64,000 nucleotides of DNA from Actinernus sp. WN-2022 (GCA_030867875.1 JAOWCC010001634.1:33437867-33501866); one strand, 5' to 3'. Counted from the stretch's first letter, positions 11,779 through 22,410 are shown. Translations and numbers: made by a program. Notes: generated by a model not told the origin, from the letters alone.

Positions 11779-13379
11779 TACACCCGATCAAAAAAAAAGA
11801 TGACACTCCAGATTATATATATATATATATCCCATGTGTGTGTGTGTTTTTCCTGAGAAAGCAATACCATAGGGATCGGTACGAGTACAATGCGCAAACA
11901 ATCGCTTCGTTTAGTGCCAAAATGCCTAACAATTTTTCTTAGCGCCAGTGGGACTTGAAATGAACAACCGTTCAAACGTTAGAAACAAAGGAAAGTTTAA
12001 GTGTTTATAGTGCAGCATTTATTTTCATTGTTTGGTTTTACTTTTGGGGTTTAAACACCTATAAGCAATAATGCCGTGGTTGCGAAATGTTTAGGTGGCT
12101 ATGTGTCTCGTTGGGGCCGAATCGATACAATATAAAAGATAATTTTGGCTTTCAAAATAATATTTCAAAATCAAACAAGTGTTGTTCGAATAGCCCTTAC
12201 TTTCCTGAGAAGTTTCCTTTTTAATGTAGCAAAATAGGTTAAATAAATCCTGCATGGGATATAAATTGAAAATCACAAAATGGTAGAATGTACTTTCGTT
12301 TCTTAATCGGGACGCTTGAAAATTCTCAATACTCTGTATTAGTTACAAACAATTTTGCCTCTTATATTCGTTATATTAAGAAATCACTAAAATAAACTGC
12401 TCAGAATCGCAGATATGATAGATCTGTGAAACAAAAATATGTTGCTTACTTCAAACTTTAAAAACAAAACCTTTGGGTTGCTTTAGTTGGCATGACCAAC
12501 GTAAACAAAAAGCGGCCGCGATTCTTGTCAGGTGAAGAAATAATCGTCAAAAAAGAATGAAAAATCCGTGCGTGTTATCGGCAAAAAGACACTAGTTTAA
12601 TAACTAAGGAAGCCGTCAAAAACAGTTTTCTCGGTAAAGCACGCGACTGAGACATTTATTTTGAGTTAAAGTTTTATAGCGAAATTTCTGCCACCTTTGT
12701 TCACTGGAAACTACCGAAGTAGCAATATTATATCCTATTTTAACTACTTAACCCAAACAATTACGTAGTTTTGCTTGAATTCTAGCGCGGAAATTAAATT
12801 TTGCTCAGACCGGTAGTACTTTTTAAAAGTGAACTGATCCAACATTATGTTCAGATGAGAAATAAATCATGTTGCTTTTGTAACAGTGGTATCGCACGGT
12901 AATTCCTGCACTTGACGAGATTGGCGGCCGCGTTTTGTTTAGGTCGAATTATGCTCAGTTGAAGCTAATAAAAATGGTTAACTGAATTAATGTCAGTGTA
13001 CTATGGGTTTTTGATGCTTTTCAAGCGTTCCGAGCACGTAACTAAACCCCCTAATGATTTGGCATCGCAATTCTTTTCTAAAAACCATTCTTAAGGCAAA
13101 GTTTTTCTAAGCGAACTGATACTTAATTGAAGAGAAGATCAAACAATGAGAAAAAATGCTGCGCTATAAAAACTTTAACTTTCCTTTATTTCTAATGTCT
13201 GTAAACTTCAAACCCTCTGCCGCTAAGAAAGATTGTTAGGTATTTAGGCACTAAACGAAGCGATTGTTTGCGCATTGTACTCGTACTGATCCCTATGGTA
13301 TTGCTTTCCCAGGTAACAACAAAGACACATGTGGGGATATATATATTCTGGAGTGTCATCTTTTTTTTGATCGGGTGTA
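11779..13379. mobile_element. TIR element E1 with about 270-bp inverted repeats, no transposase
   Basis: Left arm 11,779-12,050 (CACCCGATCAAAAAAAAAGA, then GCAATACCATAGGGATC, AATCGCTTCGTTTAGTGCC) is mirrored at 13,110-13,379. Mismatches and a few small indels lie within the arms. Both ends abut TA dinucleotide tracts. The roughly 1.1-kb interior (12,050-13,110) has no open frame of note on either strand, so it looks non-autonomous. The superfamily cannot be told from the ends alone; a TA target would fit Tc/mariner-like or foldback elements. Confidence 0.8.
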
Positions 13380-13404
13380 TATATATATAAATATATATAT
13401 ATAT

Positions 13405-13560
13405 ACAGTCGCTGCCAAAAAGGTTGTCCAGCAGAACATAATATAATACTTTAATATCCATTGTTTTGGCCTATTGTTTTGGCCTAGACAATAGGCCAAA
13501 ACAATGGATATTAAAGTATTATATTATGTTCTGCTGGACAACCTTTTTGGCATTGACTGT
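13405..13560. mobile_element. Hairpin MITE E2, nearly perfect palindrome in a TA tract
   Basis: The element is a 156-bp inverted repeat. Arms 13,405-13,477 and 13,488-13,560 are complementary over 73 bases with two mismatches (near the tips), leaving about 10 bases of loop. It starts ACAGTCGCTGCC and ends GGCATTGACTGT, with TATATA repeats on both sides. A second copy is at 21,257-21,399. It has no coding capacity. Confidence 0.9.
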
Positions 13561-14284
13561 ATATATATATATATATATACAGCGAAGTGCAAAAACTTTG
13601 ACCCCCCGCTCCTCGACTATATCAATATATCGGATGCATTATGGGTAGGAGTAAGTTCATTAAAATGCAACTACAGCCAATTATTCGCGCGCGTTTGCAA
13701 ATCATCACAGCGAAGACTTGTGTAGTTGATTTAAATTTCAAGAATTTATCTAGAATACAACACTTTTACTCGGTAAAGTAAATGCACTCTCTATTTTTTG
13801 TTTGGACAACTATTTTTTTCTGATTTTATATTATAAATTAATGTATACGTTAGCAGAACGTAACGCGGACGGAACTATCATGCCGAACAAGAATTCAACG
13901 CTATTTTTGAAACTGTTTCGCGGAAAATTGAAGAGATTAAAATAGCTTAAATGTTTACACAATTTCATAATTTTTTTGACAACAAATTCATAAAACATTT
14001 AATTATTTGATTAAGAAACGGATAGAAATTAACGGCGTATCCCATATCATTGCCATATTTTATGGTATTAAACGATTATAAAAAAATCTAATAAACTCTT
14101 AGTTATTCCTCTTGAAATTCTCTTTTCCAGTTTGATTCAAGGTTCGGAAGGATCCTGTTTTTATGGTATAATTTTTTTAGTAAAAGCTTTTATGAAAGGT
14201 ACGTTCGATAATTCTTGGACTCGCATCGGCTGAATGTTCTTATTATTGTTGCACAGTTTTCTTTCATTCTTAAAATGTATCCTA

Positions 14285-16135
14285 TTTAAATCTCATGATA
14301 ATTGTGACCGAAGTATGTAAGTTATTTGCAAACCTAAATGAAAATAAAGCCTCACTTGATATCCCAAATAGACTAATTAAAATTGCCTGTGAACCACTCT
14401 CAAAACCTTTTACACTTATCTACAATCAATCTATTGCAACTGGTATAGTGCCAGATGTCTTTAAAATATCCAGAGTCACCCCCATATACAAGAGTGGTGA
14501 AGTTACTGACACTGGCAATTATAGACCAATCTCAACATTGTCAGCATTTAGCAAAGTCTTTGAACGATTAATATACAACCAGCTTCAATCTTTTTTAGAG
14601 AAACATGATATTTTATATAAATATCAATTTGGCTTTAGGAAAGGATTTTCCACCGAACAAGCTATTTTAGATATTACTGAAAACTTAAACCTTGCAATTG
14701 ACAAAAAACAAATTACTTGTGGTCTCTTTCTTGACTTCTCCAAGGCATTCGACACCGTTAACCACAAAATTTTACTTTCCAAATTATATGCCTATGGAAT
14801 TCGTGGAATCCCACTTAAATGGTTTGAAAACTATCTAAAAAATCGTAATCAATACGTAAAAATTGACGAAGTCGAATCAAGTATGGAAACAGTCATTTGT
14901 GGGATACCCCAAGGATCAACATTAGGACCCCTATTATTCCTATTATATATCAATGATCTACCAAATTCTTCTGCTAAGCTTTCTTTCAGGATATTTGCTG
15001 ACGATACTAATATCTTTTTTGCTAGTGATAATGTTAAAGAGCTTGAAACCGTAATGAATGATGAACTGAATTTAGTTTTAAATTATTGTGTCACTAATAA
15101 GTTGTCTATTAATTTTAAGAAGACTAATTATATGGTTATAACTTCGTCTAGGAAAAAAGTCAATATCAACATTAACAATATTGAACGTAAAAGCTATATA
15201 AAATATTTAGGTATTTACATTGATGAACATATAAAATGGGATACTCAGATTCAACATATCAATAATAAACTTGCCAAAAATATTGGAATCATCAATAAAC
15301 TAAGATACTATCTTGATCTCCATATGCTAAAACAATTATATTATACCCTTATATATCCATATTTGAACTATGGTTTATTGAGTTGGGGTTCTACCTATTA
15401 TAGCCTTCTTGAAATTCTAAAATTTGAAAATATCCATAAATATAAAATGTCACTTTTTACACATAAAATTCAAAATAATAAAAATAGTATTCCAGCCGTA
15501 TTCTCTGATATCCTTACACCAATATCCGAAATTCATTCCTACAATACCAGATATGCTGCCAAATTTTTTTTCTACAAACACAAAGTGAGAACAAATTATG
15601 GGATTCATACATTTCGGTCCTCTGCACCCAAACTCTGGGAATCTATACCAACAGAACTTAAAGACCTTCCATACCATGCTTTCAAACAAAAATACAAAAA
15701 GTTTCTTTTGAATGACCAAATCTAATTGTAAACAAATAAAATACCTTATATATTTGCATATGTATTTAATGAATTTAATGAATGTATAGCTATAATACCA
15801 TTATAATTATACTTGTTTACTTACAATATCTATATATACTAGTTACTCATCTTATTGATTATTATCTAGTAGTCATAATCAATTTTAATGGCTCCAGTTC
15901 TTTCCTTTTATCCTTCTCTCTTTTTTTTTCCTTCTTTCACATAATACGTGTCTCAATCGTCCTTACTAGTAACATAGGCGGTGACCAACTCGAAAGCATT
16001 TCTGCTACTTTGGTCTCTGCACACCTATTTTGTATATTTCTTATTATGTTATATGTCTTTTTTAATATCTGTAATTAATTATTTGTACCTATTATATATC
16101 ATGTAAACAGTGTGAAAATAAAAAAACTTGAAAAA
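14285..16135 (+). mobile_element. 5'-truncated LINE inside E3, with ACTTGAAA-type tail
   Basis: It contains the long reverse transcriptase frame 14,295-15,725, then an AT-rich 3' UTR. It ends in a short tandem tail, AAAAAACTTGAAAAACTTGA at about 16,121-16,140, which is a microsatellite-like 3' terminus common in non-LTR elements. The 5' end starts in the linker just before the RT domain, so endonuclease and ORF1 are missing. Confidence 0.85.
14295..15725 (+). CDS. LINE reverse transcriptase, 476-residue open frame (5'-truncated, internal deletion)
   Basis: The frame is open for 476 codons and carries the non-LTR reverse transcriptase motifs in order. They are TPIYKSGEVTDTGNYRPIS, FGFRKGFSTEQAI, motif A FLDFSKAFDTVNH, motif B GIPQGSTLGPLLFLLYINDL, and motif C FADDTNIF in place of YADD. 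Next come NKLSINFKKT and YIKYLGIYIDEHIKW. Near residue 375 GLLSWGSTYYSLLEILKF looks like a junction. The stretch normally between the WGS segment and the LLEILKF segment is shorter than I expect, by about 40 residues, which suggests an in-frame internal deletion. The tail contains YNTRYAAKFFFYKHKVR and APKLWESIPTELKDL. The start codon is arbitrary because the element is 5' truncated. It is not expected to move on its own. Confidence 0.85.
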   Translation: MIIVTEVCKLFANLNENKASLDIPNRLIKIACEPLSKPFTLIYNQSIATGIVPDVFKISRVTPIYKSGEVTDTGNYRPISTLSAFSKVFERLIYNQLQSFLEKHDILYKYQFGFRKGFSTEQAILDITENLNLAIDKKQITCGLFLDFSKAFDTVNHKILLSKLYAYGIRGIPLKWFENYLKNRNQYVKIDEVESSMETVICGIPQGSTLGPLLFLLYINDLPNSSAKLSFRIFADDTNIFFASDNVKELETVMNDELNLVLNYCVTNKLSINFKKTNYMVITSSRKKVNININNIERKSYIKYLGIYIDEHIKWDTQIQHINNKLAKNIGIINKLRYYLDLHMLKQLYYTLIYPYLNYGLLSWGSTYYSLLEILKFENIHKYKMSLFTHKIQNNKNSIPAVFSDILTPISEIHSYNTRYAAKFFFYKHKVRTNYGIHTFRSSAPKLWESIPTELKDLPYHAFKQKYKKFLLNDQI

Positions 16136-17754
16136 CTTGACGAAACTGTTTATTATAGCTTCGTCATTAAACCAAAAACGTTAGCAGCTATGGTTCCATT
16201 TAACAACATCACTTTATTGTGAATCCTAGCCGGTTTCCTAATTTCGTAGAAAACGAGCCGCGACAAACTTTTGAATATTTAATTTTCGAAGTTTTCATTT
16301 TTTAATTATATTGCAGCCCCAAACAACAGCAGTTTTTTTCTCAGATTGTGAATGTCGTCTCATCGGATCAGCTAAAACATTACACAACAGTTAAAGAAAA
16401 CGATTCGATGTTCAAACTGTAAGAGGTTTCCTTGCGTTACACTATAAAGTGTTTATTTTGTTTGTCGATACGTTTTCCAACTATAAGCCAGGCTCTTGTG
16501 CAGTCTGTGTATCCGGTCAGCTTCGGTCAGTACATATGAATCCTTTAATTCTGCTCTTTCAAACGTTATATCAGTCTAATAACACTGATCAGTTCAGTCT
16601 TCACAGAAGTAGAAGACAGAGAACGGAATAACTGCGCTGATATCGAGCTGGATTTTTTCATCGCTCTCAGTTTTGGTTTAGAATCACTGATCAGGTGAAA
16701 TCATGTCTCCTCTTCATGGGTTATCTCGATATTTTAGGTCATCAAATCTCCTAACAGTAACAGTTATGAATTCACACTTCGAACCTGAAACTTCGGCATG
16801 ATCATTTCCCGTTCTCTTTCCGCCGACAAGGGATATGTTCTATTTTGCAAATATTCGATCTAACAGTAAATATATAGAGTTCATTTAAATACTCAAGTTT
16901 ATTTAAGCTGTCCTGCCTGTCCCGAGTAAACATGTTGTATTATAGATGAAATATTGAACTTTAAATCAACTGCATAAGTCTTCGCTATGACGATTTACAA
17001 ACGCGCGCGGATATCGGCTGTGGTTGCATTTTAATGACTTTACTCCTACCCATAATGCACCCGATATAGTTATATAGTTGAGGAGCGGGGGGTCAAAGTT
17101 TTTGCACTTCGCTGTATATATATATATATTATTAATGTATGTATTATATGTGTGGCAAAGCGCAAATAAATAAAAAATAAAAAAAATAAGGCAAGTTGTC
17201 AAAATGTTGATCTTTTGGCTTTTCTAAGTTAAAGGTTTCGCACTATTTAGCAGCTGGGAATCTTACGAACAGCAGCTTCTTCTCTTTTTATTTCTTTTTT
17301 ATCAAAATAATAGGGCTCATACGGCTGTAACAACTACATTGTTTATCGAAATTCGATTTTTAATAATAGAGTTTGTCTACTCTCTTTCATTCAAGAAATC
17401 ATGCTGTTCTATTGGGAAATGTCGAATATGCAAAGTACAATTGATTTGAACTAAACTATCCTTCTCTTAATTGTCAGTATTACGAACTAACGCACAATAG
17501 CTGTCTCGGTGTATTTTACTAAGAATAAGAGTCGGATAGAAGTAAGTGATATTCAGTTCAATCCAGCTGAGTTTAAGGAAGCGACTGAGAGAAAAAGTTT
17601 TTTTCAATTATTTTTTTACTGATGAAAACTTTAACATCTCTTCCCGCAGCAAAAGCCACAATAGAAATAGAAATGGCAGAGTATTCCAAAATGTAGTATG
17701 GATATGACCGTGTTGTCATCAACGGTAATCAATATACATTGAATTCTGTAAGCG

Positions 17755-18368
17755 TATTTATTCTATAAGTACTGAGATTTATTCACAGAAATGACAGTGA
17801 TGAAACAGTCGTTCTGTTTTTAGGCAGAGCCAATAAGCGACGCGAACGATAATTTTTCACTAGTGAAAAAACATCGTTCGCGGCTTCTGATTGGACGAAC
17901 GATGTTTCTTCACTAGTGAAAAATGTCGTACGGGAAACTACGTCATCCTTGACGCGAAAGCTGGCAAGCCGCCTTTGATCAAAGTTCAATATGTCGGAAA
18001 GATTTGTTGACGCCGGTTCGGTTGCTGATTTTATTTCAGGACAAGAAAACAAAGCCACTGTACAAAAAAACACAACGAGACATACGTGTAAAGCTTCTTC
18101 AAAAGTTTTTAGAAACCAAGAATGAGCTTCGAAAAATTGAAGAAATTCCAGCTGTGGAGCTGAACGAATACATGTGTGAGTTTGTCATTTCGGTCAGGAC
18201 AAAAGATGGGAAAGACTACGAGCCTTCTTCGCTCCAATTTTATTTATTTTTATTTTGCAAAAACTTTGAAAAGAAAATGTTGAACTTTTATACATTTGAG
18301 TGAATAAAACTCATATTGACTATTGATTGTTTGATTTAAAAGAAATCTCAGTACTTATAAAATAAACA
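17755..18368. mobile_element. Small TIR element carrying a gene fragment
   Basis: The sequence TATAAGTACTGAGATTT at 17,764-17,780 and its complement at 18,343-18,359 form ends that match over about 26 bases. Inside are a palindrome GCGAACGAT...ATCGTTCGC with TTTTCACTAGTGAAAA in its centre (17,842-17,881) and a partial second version just after. The coding scrap at 17,991-18,303 follows. It looks like a non-autonomous element that has picked up, or decayed from, a recombinase gene. Confidence 0.6.
17991..18303 (+). pseudogene. N-terminal fragment of a Crypton/DUF3504-like protein
   Basis: Starting at ATG 17,991 the frame reads MSERFVDAGSVADFI. An A7 run at 18,064-18,070 then knocks it out of frame. 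The continuing frame gives KLLQKFLETKNELRKIEEIP, LNEYMCEFVISVRTKDG and DYEPSSL. This pattern (NELR-IEEIP, LNEY-EF, VRTKDG-YEPSSL) is one I know from the N-terminal, SAM-like part of eukaryotic tyrosine-recombinase-derived proteins of the Crypton/KIAA1958/QRICH1 type. After SSLQ the frame runs into unrelated FYLFLFCKN sequence and stops. The catalytic recombinase domain is absent, so it cannot be an active recombinase. A second, different piece of such a gene is at 25,829-26,481. Confidence 0.6.
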
Positions 18369-18372
18369 AATA

Positions 18373-18456
18373 ACTTCATGGTTGGTTCGCTTGTACGATT
18401 TTATTCACTTGCACAACTCGTGAATAAAAATCGTACGCGCTCACCAACCATGAAGT
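18373..18456. repeat. 84-bp hairpin
   Basis: ACTTCATGGTTGGTTCGC at 18,373 and its complement GCGCTCACCAACCATGAAGT at 18,437-18,456 bracket TACGATTTTATTCAC and GTGAATAAAAATCGTA. The whole stretch folds into one imperfect stem with a loop of about 6 bases. Confidence 0.8.
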
Positions 18457-19747
18457 AATCTCTATATACGTAATTTCCAACTGAACTTCACAAATTTATG
18501 GTCAGTGTAGAGACGTTATTAGGTTAGACGATACTCCATGTTGTAAACTGTCATACAATTTGTCCAGTTGCACTTCGTTATAACATTAATCTCTTACGCT
18601 TTGCTTCCTTAGTTTGTTTATGATGCCTCAATAAAATACACAATTGTTTTCTGGTTCCCTATCTGGGTTCCATTTTGTCGACTGAGTCCTGGGAACCACT
18701 ATGCATGAAGAGGCGGCTCGGTACGATGGGTGCTTTCTCGTGGTCAGAGTTTTCCCAATGGCCACTTCAAAGGTCGTATACATATTTAATAACTTGGTTA
18801 AACATAATATTGTTCTTTTAAAAGAACTATGCGAAACCTAATCATATGATGAACTGCTTGTTCAAAGGTTAAAACATTGAGTAAAACTGAACCGAGCATG
18901 GCCTTCTTCGTCGCCCTACCGCTCGAGTCTCTGGTGTGATAGCAAAATCGTGTGAAAACCAACAACGGACGTCATGAAAACTGGTTAGCGGAGATTGTTT
19001 TATTTCTAATAATAACGCTGTTGGTCATTTCAACAAATGTGTCTAATAGCGGTGTAGTGGATAGAGCAGATTTCGTATGATGAGTGGGGCAAACCACAGG
19101 CCGTGACGTTGAACTGGTTTCCTGTTCTTTTTGTCCTGCTGATCCAATCAAATCACACAATTACAGTACAGCGCTAGCACGGTGTTGGACATGCCGTAGT
19201 TTGTCCCACTGATACGAAATCTACTCTTGTAGAGGGGTCGAAATGATCTAGGAGGTGGAAGGTTCGAGACACATTAAGAACGCTGATTATTATTTCCATC
19301 TTTCCTTCACTTCTCTTCGTGTCAAGCCGTACCTATGACGTAATCCTTGTTACTTAATTAACATTCAAGTGTCGTGCCGGATCAGTGTCATGATCAGTGC
19401 TTCAACTAGCGATCTTCATCTGGTGTTTCATTGCATATCAACTGAAGATTCATCCGCCTGACCGAAATGTGATGATCCGATTGGCTGCTAACCTCATTAA
19501 TTATTCATACGTTTGGGAAGTAGCTATTGCTTGTTATGGAACTAAATTTAAAGCCATACTTTGAACTCGGAGAGTATGATTTCATTTAATCACTATATCA
19601 TAATATTTACTTTGTACAAAATTTCATTTTTGATATTTGTTATAAACTATATAAAACTTTATAATAAATATATTCAGCGTTTTTTCAAGCAATAAACAGT
19701 TTAAAACAAAAGACTATGACAGGTACATTTATCATGTCGAATATTTC

Positions 19748-20647
19748 TTACGTTAATATCTTCTTTAATGTTGTACGAAGATCTTTTATTCGCCAGAGAT
19801 ATATCAAAGGATTGACAACAGAGTTCATCACCGCAACTGTCTCGCCAAAAGTAAGCAAAATTGCTTGAGTAGACTTCGTGGTGCGAGATGTGGCTATCGC
19901 GACGAAGACAACGAAGAACAGACCGTAGAAAAGTAGAATAAAAACCATAATAATAACCATCGTATTTAAAGATCTTTTGTACTTTGAAATGTTAAAACCT
20001 GAAGAGGTTTTATTAGCTTGCAATTGGTAAGGAGTGGGGGCGACTTGAAGAGACAACTTTTTAAAAGTGTAAAACGAAATGGAGCAAGACACAGTTGTTA
20101 TCAAAAGAAAAAGAAAAACAAACACAGCAACCACTACTATCCGTACACCAGTCTTATCGACATGAAAAACTATGACACCATTGATAGCAGCAGCACAAAT
20201 CCACCCACTGCCAATAATTAGTGTTACCCGTTTCACTGTAACGACAGTTCGATACGCTGTCTTCAGCATTACAGCAAGACATCGGTCAATACTCATCAAC
20301 ATCAACGTGAGTCCAGATACAGCACCAAACCAATATCCTGAATATATACCTATAGTCGCAGATATACAGTAGACATTTGTCCAGTTGTTTTCATTTGTGA
20401 CTATTGCGGTTATAAAAGCAGGTTGAGTGATGAAAGCTGTGCAAAGATCCGACAATGCAAGACTGCACAGAAGAAGTTTGGATGGCTTGTGTAGCGAAGA
20501 CGTTTTCCAGATGGCAAGTATAATCAACACATTGAGAACTGTTGCAGACACTGCTGAAAAGGCGTTGATCACGCTAAATGAAATAGCCATTTCCCGGGAA
20601 AGGGTACCTGGTTGATATGTGGTAAACTGGCAAATCTTTGAAGCCAT
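19748..20647 (-). CDS. Rhodopsin-like (class A) GPCR, copy 1, with DRC instead of DRY
   Basis: An intronless 299-residue receptor with seven predicted membrane helices. The class A landmarks are Asn39 in helix 1, LALSDL with Asp67 in helix 2, Cys94 at the top of helix 3, Asp121-Arg122 at its base, Trp149 in helix 4, and NPLIY near residue 280 in helix 7. The second extracellular loop (FHVDKTGV) has no cysteine, so the usual disulfide partner of Cys94 is missing. The third residue of the DRY motif is Cys (DRCLAV), whereas copy 2 has Tyr. Copy 1 also lacks two residues in helix 6/7 (YGLFFVVF), Gly replaces Arg after GAVS, and Leu, Ser and Leu replace Ile, Tyr and Phe elsewhere. It should be a plasma-membrane receptor; the ligand is unknown. 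Cnidarian genomes carry large families of such orphans. The frame is intact from ATG to TAA, and the start follows from the gene-duplicate comparison. Confidence 0.9.
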   Translation of the reverse strand: MASKICQFTTYQPGTLSREMAISFSVINAFSAVSATVLNVLIILAIWKTSSLHKPSKLLLCSLALSDLCTAFITQPAFITAIVTNENNWTNVYCISATIGIYSGYWFGAVSGLTLMLMSIDRCLAVMLKTAYRTVVTVKRVTLIIGSGWICAAAINGVIVFHVDKTGVRIVVVAVFVFLFLLITTVSCSISFYTFKKLSLQVAPTPYQLQANKTSSGFNISKYKRSLNTMVIIMVFILLFYGLFFVVFVAIATSRTTKSTQAILLTFGETVAVMNSVVNPLIYLWRIKDLRTTLKKILT

Positions 20648-20838
20648 TTTTTAGGGGAAAATATCGAGACTTGTCACAAAGTCTTCAAAAAGTGTTCTTG
20701 TGAGTGTTCCAGCTGTTAGCGTTTTGGGATAGGATAGGATAATTTATTTAATGTCATCGACGTGCAGGAGTGGTTTCACAATCTCCCGAGCCAGAGGCTC
20801 ATGTAAAAACGCACGACTGGAAAAGCTATATGTTAAAA

Positions 20839-20978
20839 TTATTTACAAAAATATAGGGTAAGCTATATATGAAGACTAATTACAATCTGTAATAAACTAT
20901 TTTTTAAACTATTTACAAAAATATAGGGTAAGCTATATATGAAGACTAATTACAATTTATGATAAACTGTTTTTTTTT
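20839..20978. repeat. Private 70-bp tandem duplication in unit 1
   Basis: The sequence beginning ATTTACAAAAATATAGGG occurs at 20,841 and again at 20,911, each followed by TAAGCTATATATGAAGACTA. Unit 2 has it once (about 25,111), so this is a recent local duplication. Confidence 0.85.
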
Positions 20979-21256
20979 TAAGCTATTTACAAACAAATGG
21001 AATATAATGATTAATATAATAATAATTAATAAAATAATAAATATGTAATGATAACTACACTAATTAGTGTATAATTGGTAAATAATAGGGAGTTAAGAGA
21101 GACATTTGCCTAGGTTTTGATATTTATGGATATGATACAATTAATCTTCTTCTTGGTCATTAGAATACATGTGTGAATATCAGTTGAATGATAACCTCTG
21201 TTACGTCACAAAATGCATAATAACTGACATAAAATGTAATATATATATATATATAT

Positions 21257-21399
21257 ATAGTCGATGCCAAAAAGGTTGTCCAGCAGAACATAATATAATA
21301 CTTTAATATCCAATGTTTTGGCCTAGACAATAGCTCAAAACAATGGATATTATAGTATTATATTATGTTCTGCTGAACAACCTTTTTCGCATCGACTGT
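21257..21399. mobile_element. Hairpin MITE E2, second copy
   Basis: ATAGTCGATGCCAAAAAGG to CGCATCGACTGT, 143 bp, palindromic like 13,405-13,560 and clearly the same family. The arms share GTTGTCCAGCAGAAC and ATAATACTTTAATATCCA. It is flanked on the left by a TA tract. On the right it directly joins element E4. Confidence 0.9.
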
Positions 21400-21400
21400 A

Positions 21401-22003
21401 TATCTAACATGTTTTCACAAAAGGGGGTCTTAGGTTCTAGGGCTCCTTTTGTGAAAACATGGTAGATCGTGTGTGCCTTAATTTAGCTTTAAAAGCCAGT
21501 TACTCGTGTTCTTGCCGTTTTCTTGAAAGGGCAAATGGTAGTTTAAGACTTTTCTGGCCCCATAATTGATCTCCAGGTATTTTATGTGGGGGGGGGGGGG
21601 ATGAGAGGGGTGTGGAAGACTATTTCAAACATTTTCGCGAATAACTCGAGCTTTTAATGGCTTTCGATGCACTATACAGCAATACGACGTTCTCTTAATG
21701 TACATTGCGCTTAATTTATGGGATTTTGCTGTAGTTTGAGTAAAAATACCAGAAAATGGCCTTTTTCTAACCTAAGCCTAACCTCTAGCTCTCAAATAAA
21801 GAAATTATGGGATAGATCTAACACAAGTAAATTATGGTATAGAAAGGCCAGAAAAACCTTAAACTGTCATTTGCCCTTTCAAGAAAACGGCATAAAACAC
21901 GAGTTACTAGCTTTTAAAGCTAAAGGCACACAAGATCTACCATGTTTTCACAAAAGGGGATCTTAGGTTCTAGGGCTCCTTTTGTGATAACATGGTAGAT
22001 ATA
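21401..22003. mobile_element. TIR element E4 with about 170-bp inverted repeats
   Basis: The left arm 21,401-21,575 starts TATCTAACATGTTTTCACAA and the right arm ends CATGGTAGATA at 22,003. The arms share the complement of CTTTTGTGA, GGTTCTAGGGCTCC and GTTTTCTTGAAAGGGCAAATG. Each arm tip is itself a small hairpin, because CACAAAAGG is followed by CCTTTTGTG. The 250-bp centre includes a G13 run (about 21,588-21,600) and no gene. TATAT tracts lie on both sides. Confidence 0.8.
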
Positions 22004-22410
22004 TATAATGGTAATCAGGTTAATTAGTATTCTGTATCAAAATTACAGAATACTAATTAAGCTAATTACCATTATGTATTAATTCATCAACCCCAGCCTT
22101 TCCCTGCTGTCTATTCAAACCCTCTCCGTGCTTTTAGTTACTGATACTGTATGGGGATATACAGAGGTATCCATGTGACTCAATGCTGCGTTTGGATTGG
22201 ATAGCACCCTTATGAATTACAGAATACTAATGAAGCTAATTACCATTATGTATTAATTCATCAACCCCAGCCTTTCCCTGCTGCCTATTCAAACCCTCCC
22301 CGTGCTTTTAGTTACTGATACTGTATGGGGATATACAGAGGTATCCATGTGATTCGAATGCTGCGTTTGGATTGGATAGCACCCTTATGAATTATTAATG
22401 AATTTTACAA
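22004..22410. repeat. Two tandem copies of a hairpin MITE-like repeat
   Basis: Blocks containing ATTAATTCATCAACCCCAGC, CTTTTAGTTACTGATACTG and TTTGGATTGGATAGCACCC occur at about 22,070-22,214 and again at 22,250-22,395, about 178 bases apart. The left block starts with the hairpin ATTAGTATTCTGTA...TACAGAATACTAAT. A related copy is at 26,522-26,790. It separates unit 1 from unit 2. Confidence 0.75.

Larger units (their letters stand above)
13579..17115. mobile_element. TIR element E3 with about 215-bp inverted repeats, containing a LINE
   Basis: The left arm 13,579-13,790 begins ACAGCGAAGTGCAAAAACTT. It includes CGCTCCTC, ATGCATTATGGGTAGGAGT and AAGACTTGTG, and is mirrored at 16,905-17,115, where the plus strand reads AAGTTTTTGCACTTCGCTGT at the end. 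Both ends abut TA tracts. Most of the interior is a separate LINE (about 14,285-16,135). What remains, 13,790-14,285 and 16,136-16,905, shows no gene. It is a non-autonomous DNA element that served as a target for the LINE. Confidence 0.85.
11234..17186 (+). mobile_element. LINE 3' fragment, split in its 3' UTR by three TIR elements
   Basis: Right after the break in the duplicated flank, 11,234-11,580 encodes a LINE C-terminus. The visible blocks are VHNYNTRLASNYRPHACRT, LYQGPKVWNSLPSSV and CFKKGLFNFL. Its 3' UTR runs to an AT tract at about 11,775 and resumes at 17,116 with ATGTGTGGCAAAGCGCAAA and an A-rich tail that ends where the duplicated flank restarts (17,187). The whole LINE remnant is therefore only about 0.6 kb. 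The 5.3 kb between is three later elements inserted one after another in the AT tract. The 5' truncation is typical of LINE insertion. Confidence 0.75.
17559..18984. other. Insertion specific to unit 1 (composite)
   Basis: Comparison with unit 2 at 23,195-23,205 shows that the flank is interrupted here for about 1.43 kb. The insert holds a small TIR element with a recombinase-like gene scrap (17,755-18,368) and a large hairpin (18,373-18,456). About 500 bases follow (18,460-18,984) in which I see no gene. The part at 18,620-18,650 (GATGCCTCAATAAAATACAC) resembles 9,947-9,970 near the leftmost receptor scrap. Confidence 0.6.
10774..21240. repeat. Segmental duplication unit 1 (GPCR locus, with nested insertions)
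   Basis: Segments 10,774-11,233, 17,187-17,558 and 18,985-21,240 align in order with 22,413-26,840. They share the flank beginning CTTACTTGCTT, the block starting AAGGCAAGTTGTC, the block starting TTAGCGGAG, the receptor gene, and a tail ending ATAAAATGTAATATATAT. Subtracting unit 2 exposes two insertions in unit 1: about 11,234-17,186 (LINE plus three TIR elements) and about 17,559-18,984. Unit 1 also has a private 70-bp tandem duplication at about 20,839-20,978. Flanks differ by many small indels, while the receptor genes are about 98-99 per cent identical. Confidence 0.85.

Noticed and set aside
20018..20615. Three plus-strand frames opposite GPCR copy 1 (and the same at 24,278-24,875)
   Set aside because: Identical shadows in both copies, antisense to an intact seven-helix receptor; no independent signal.
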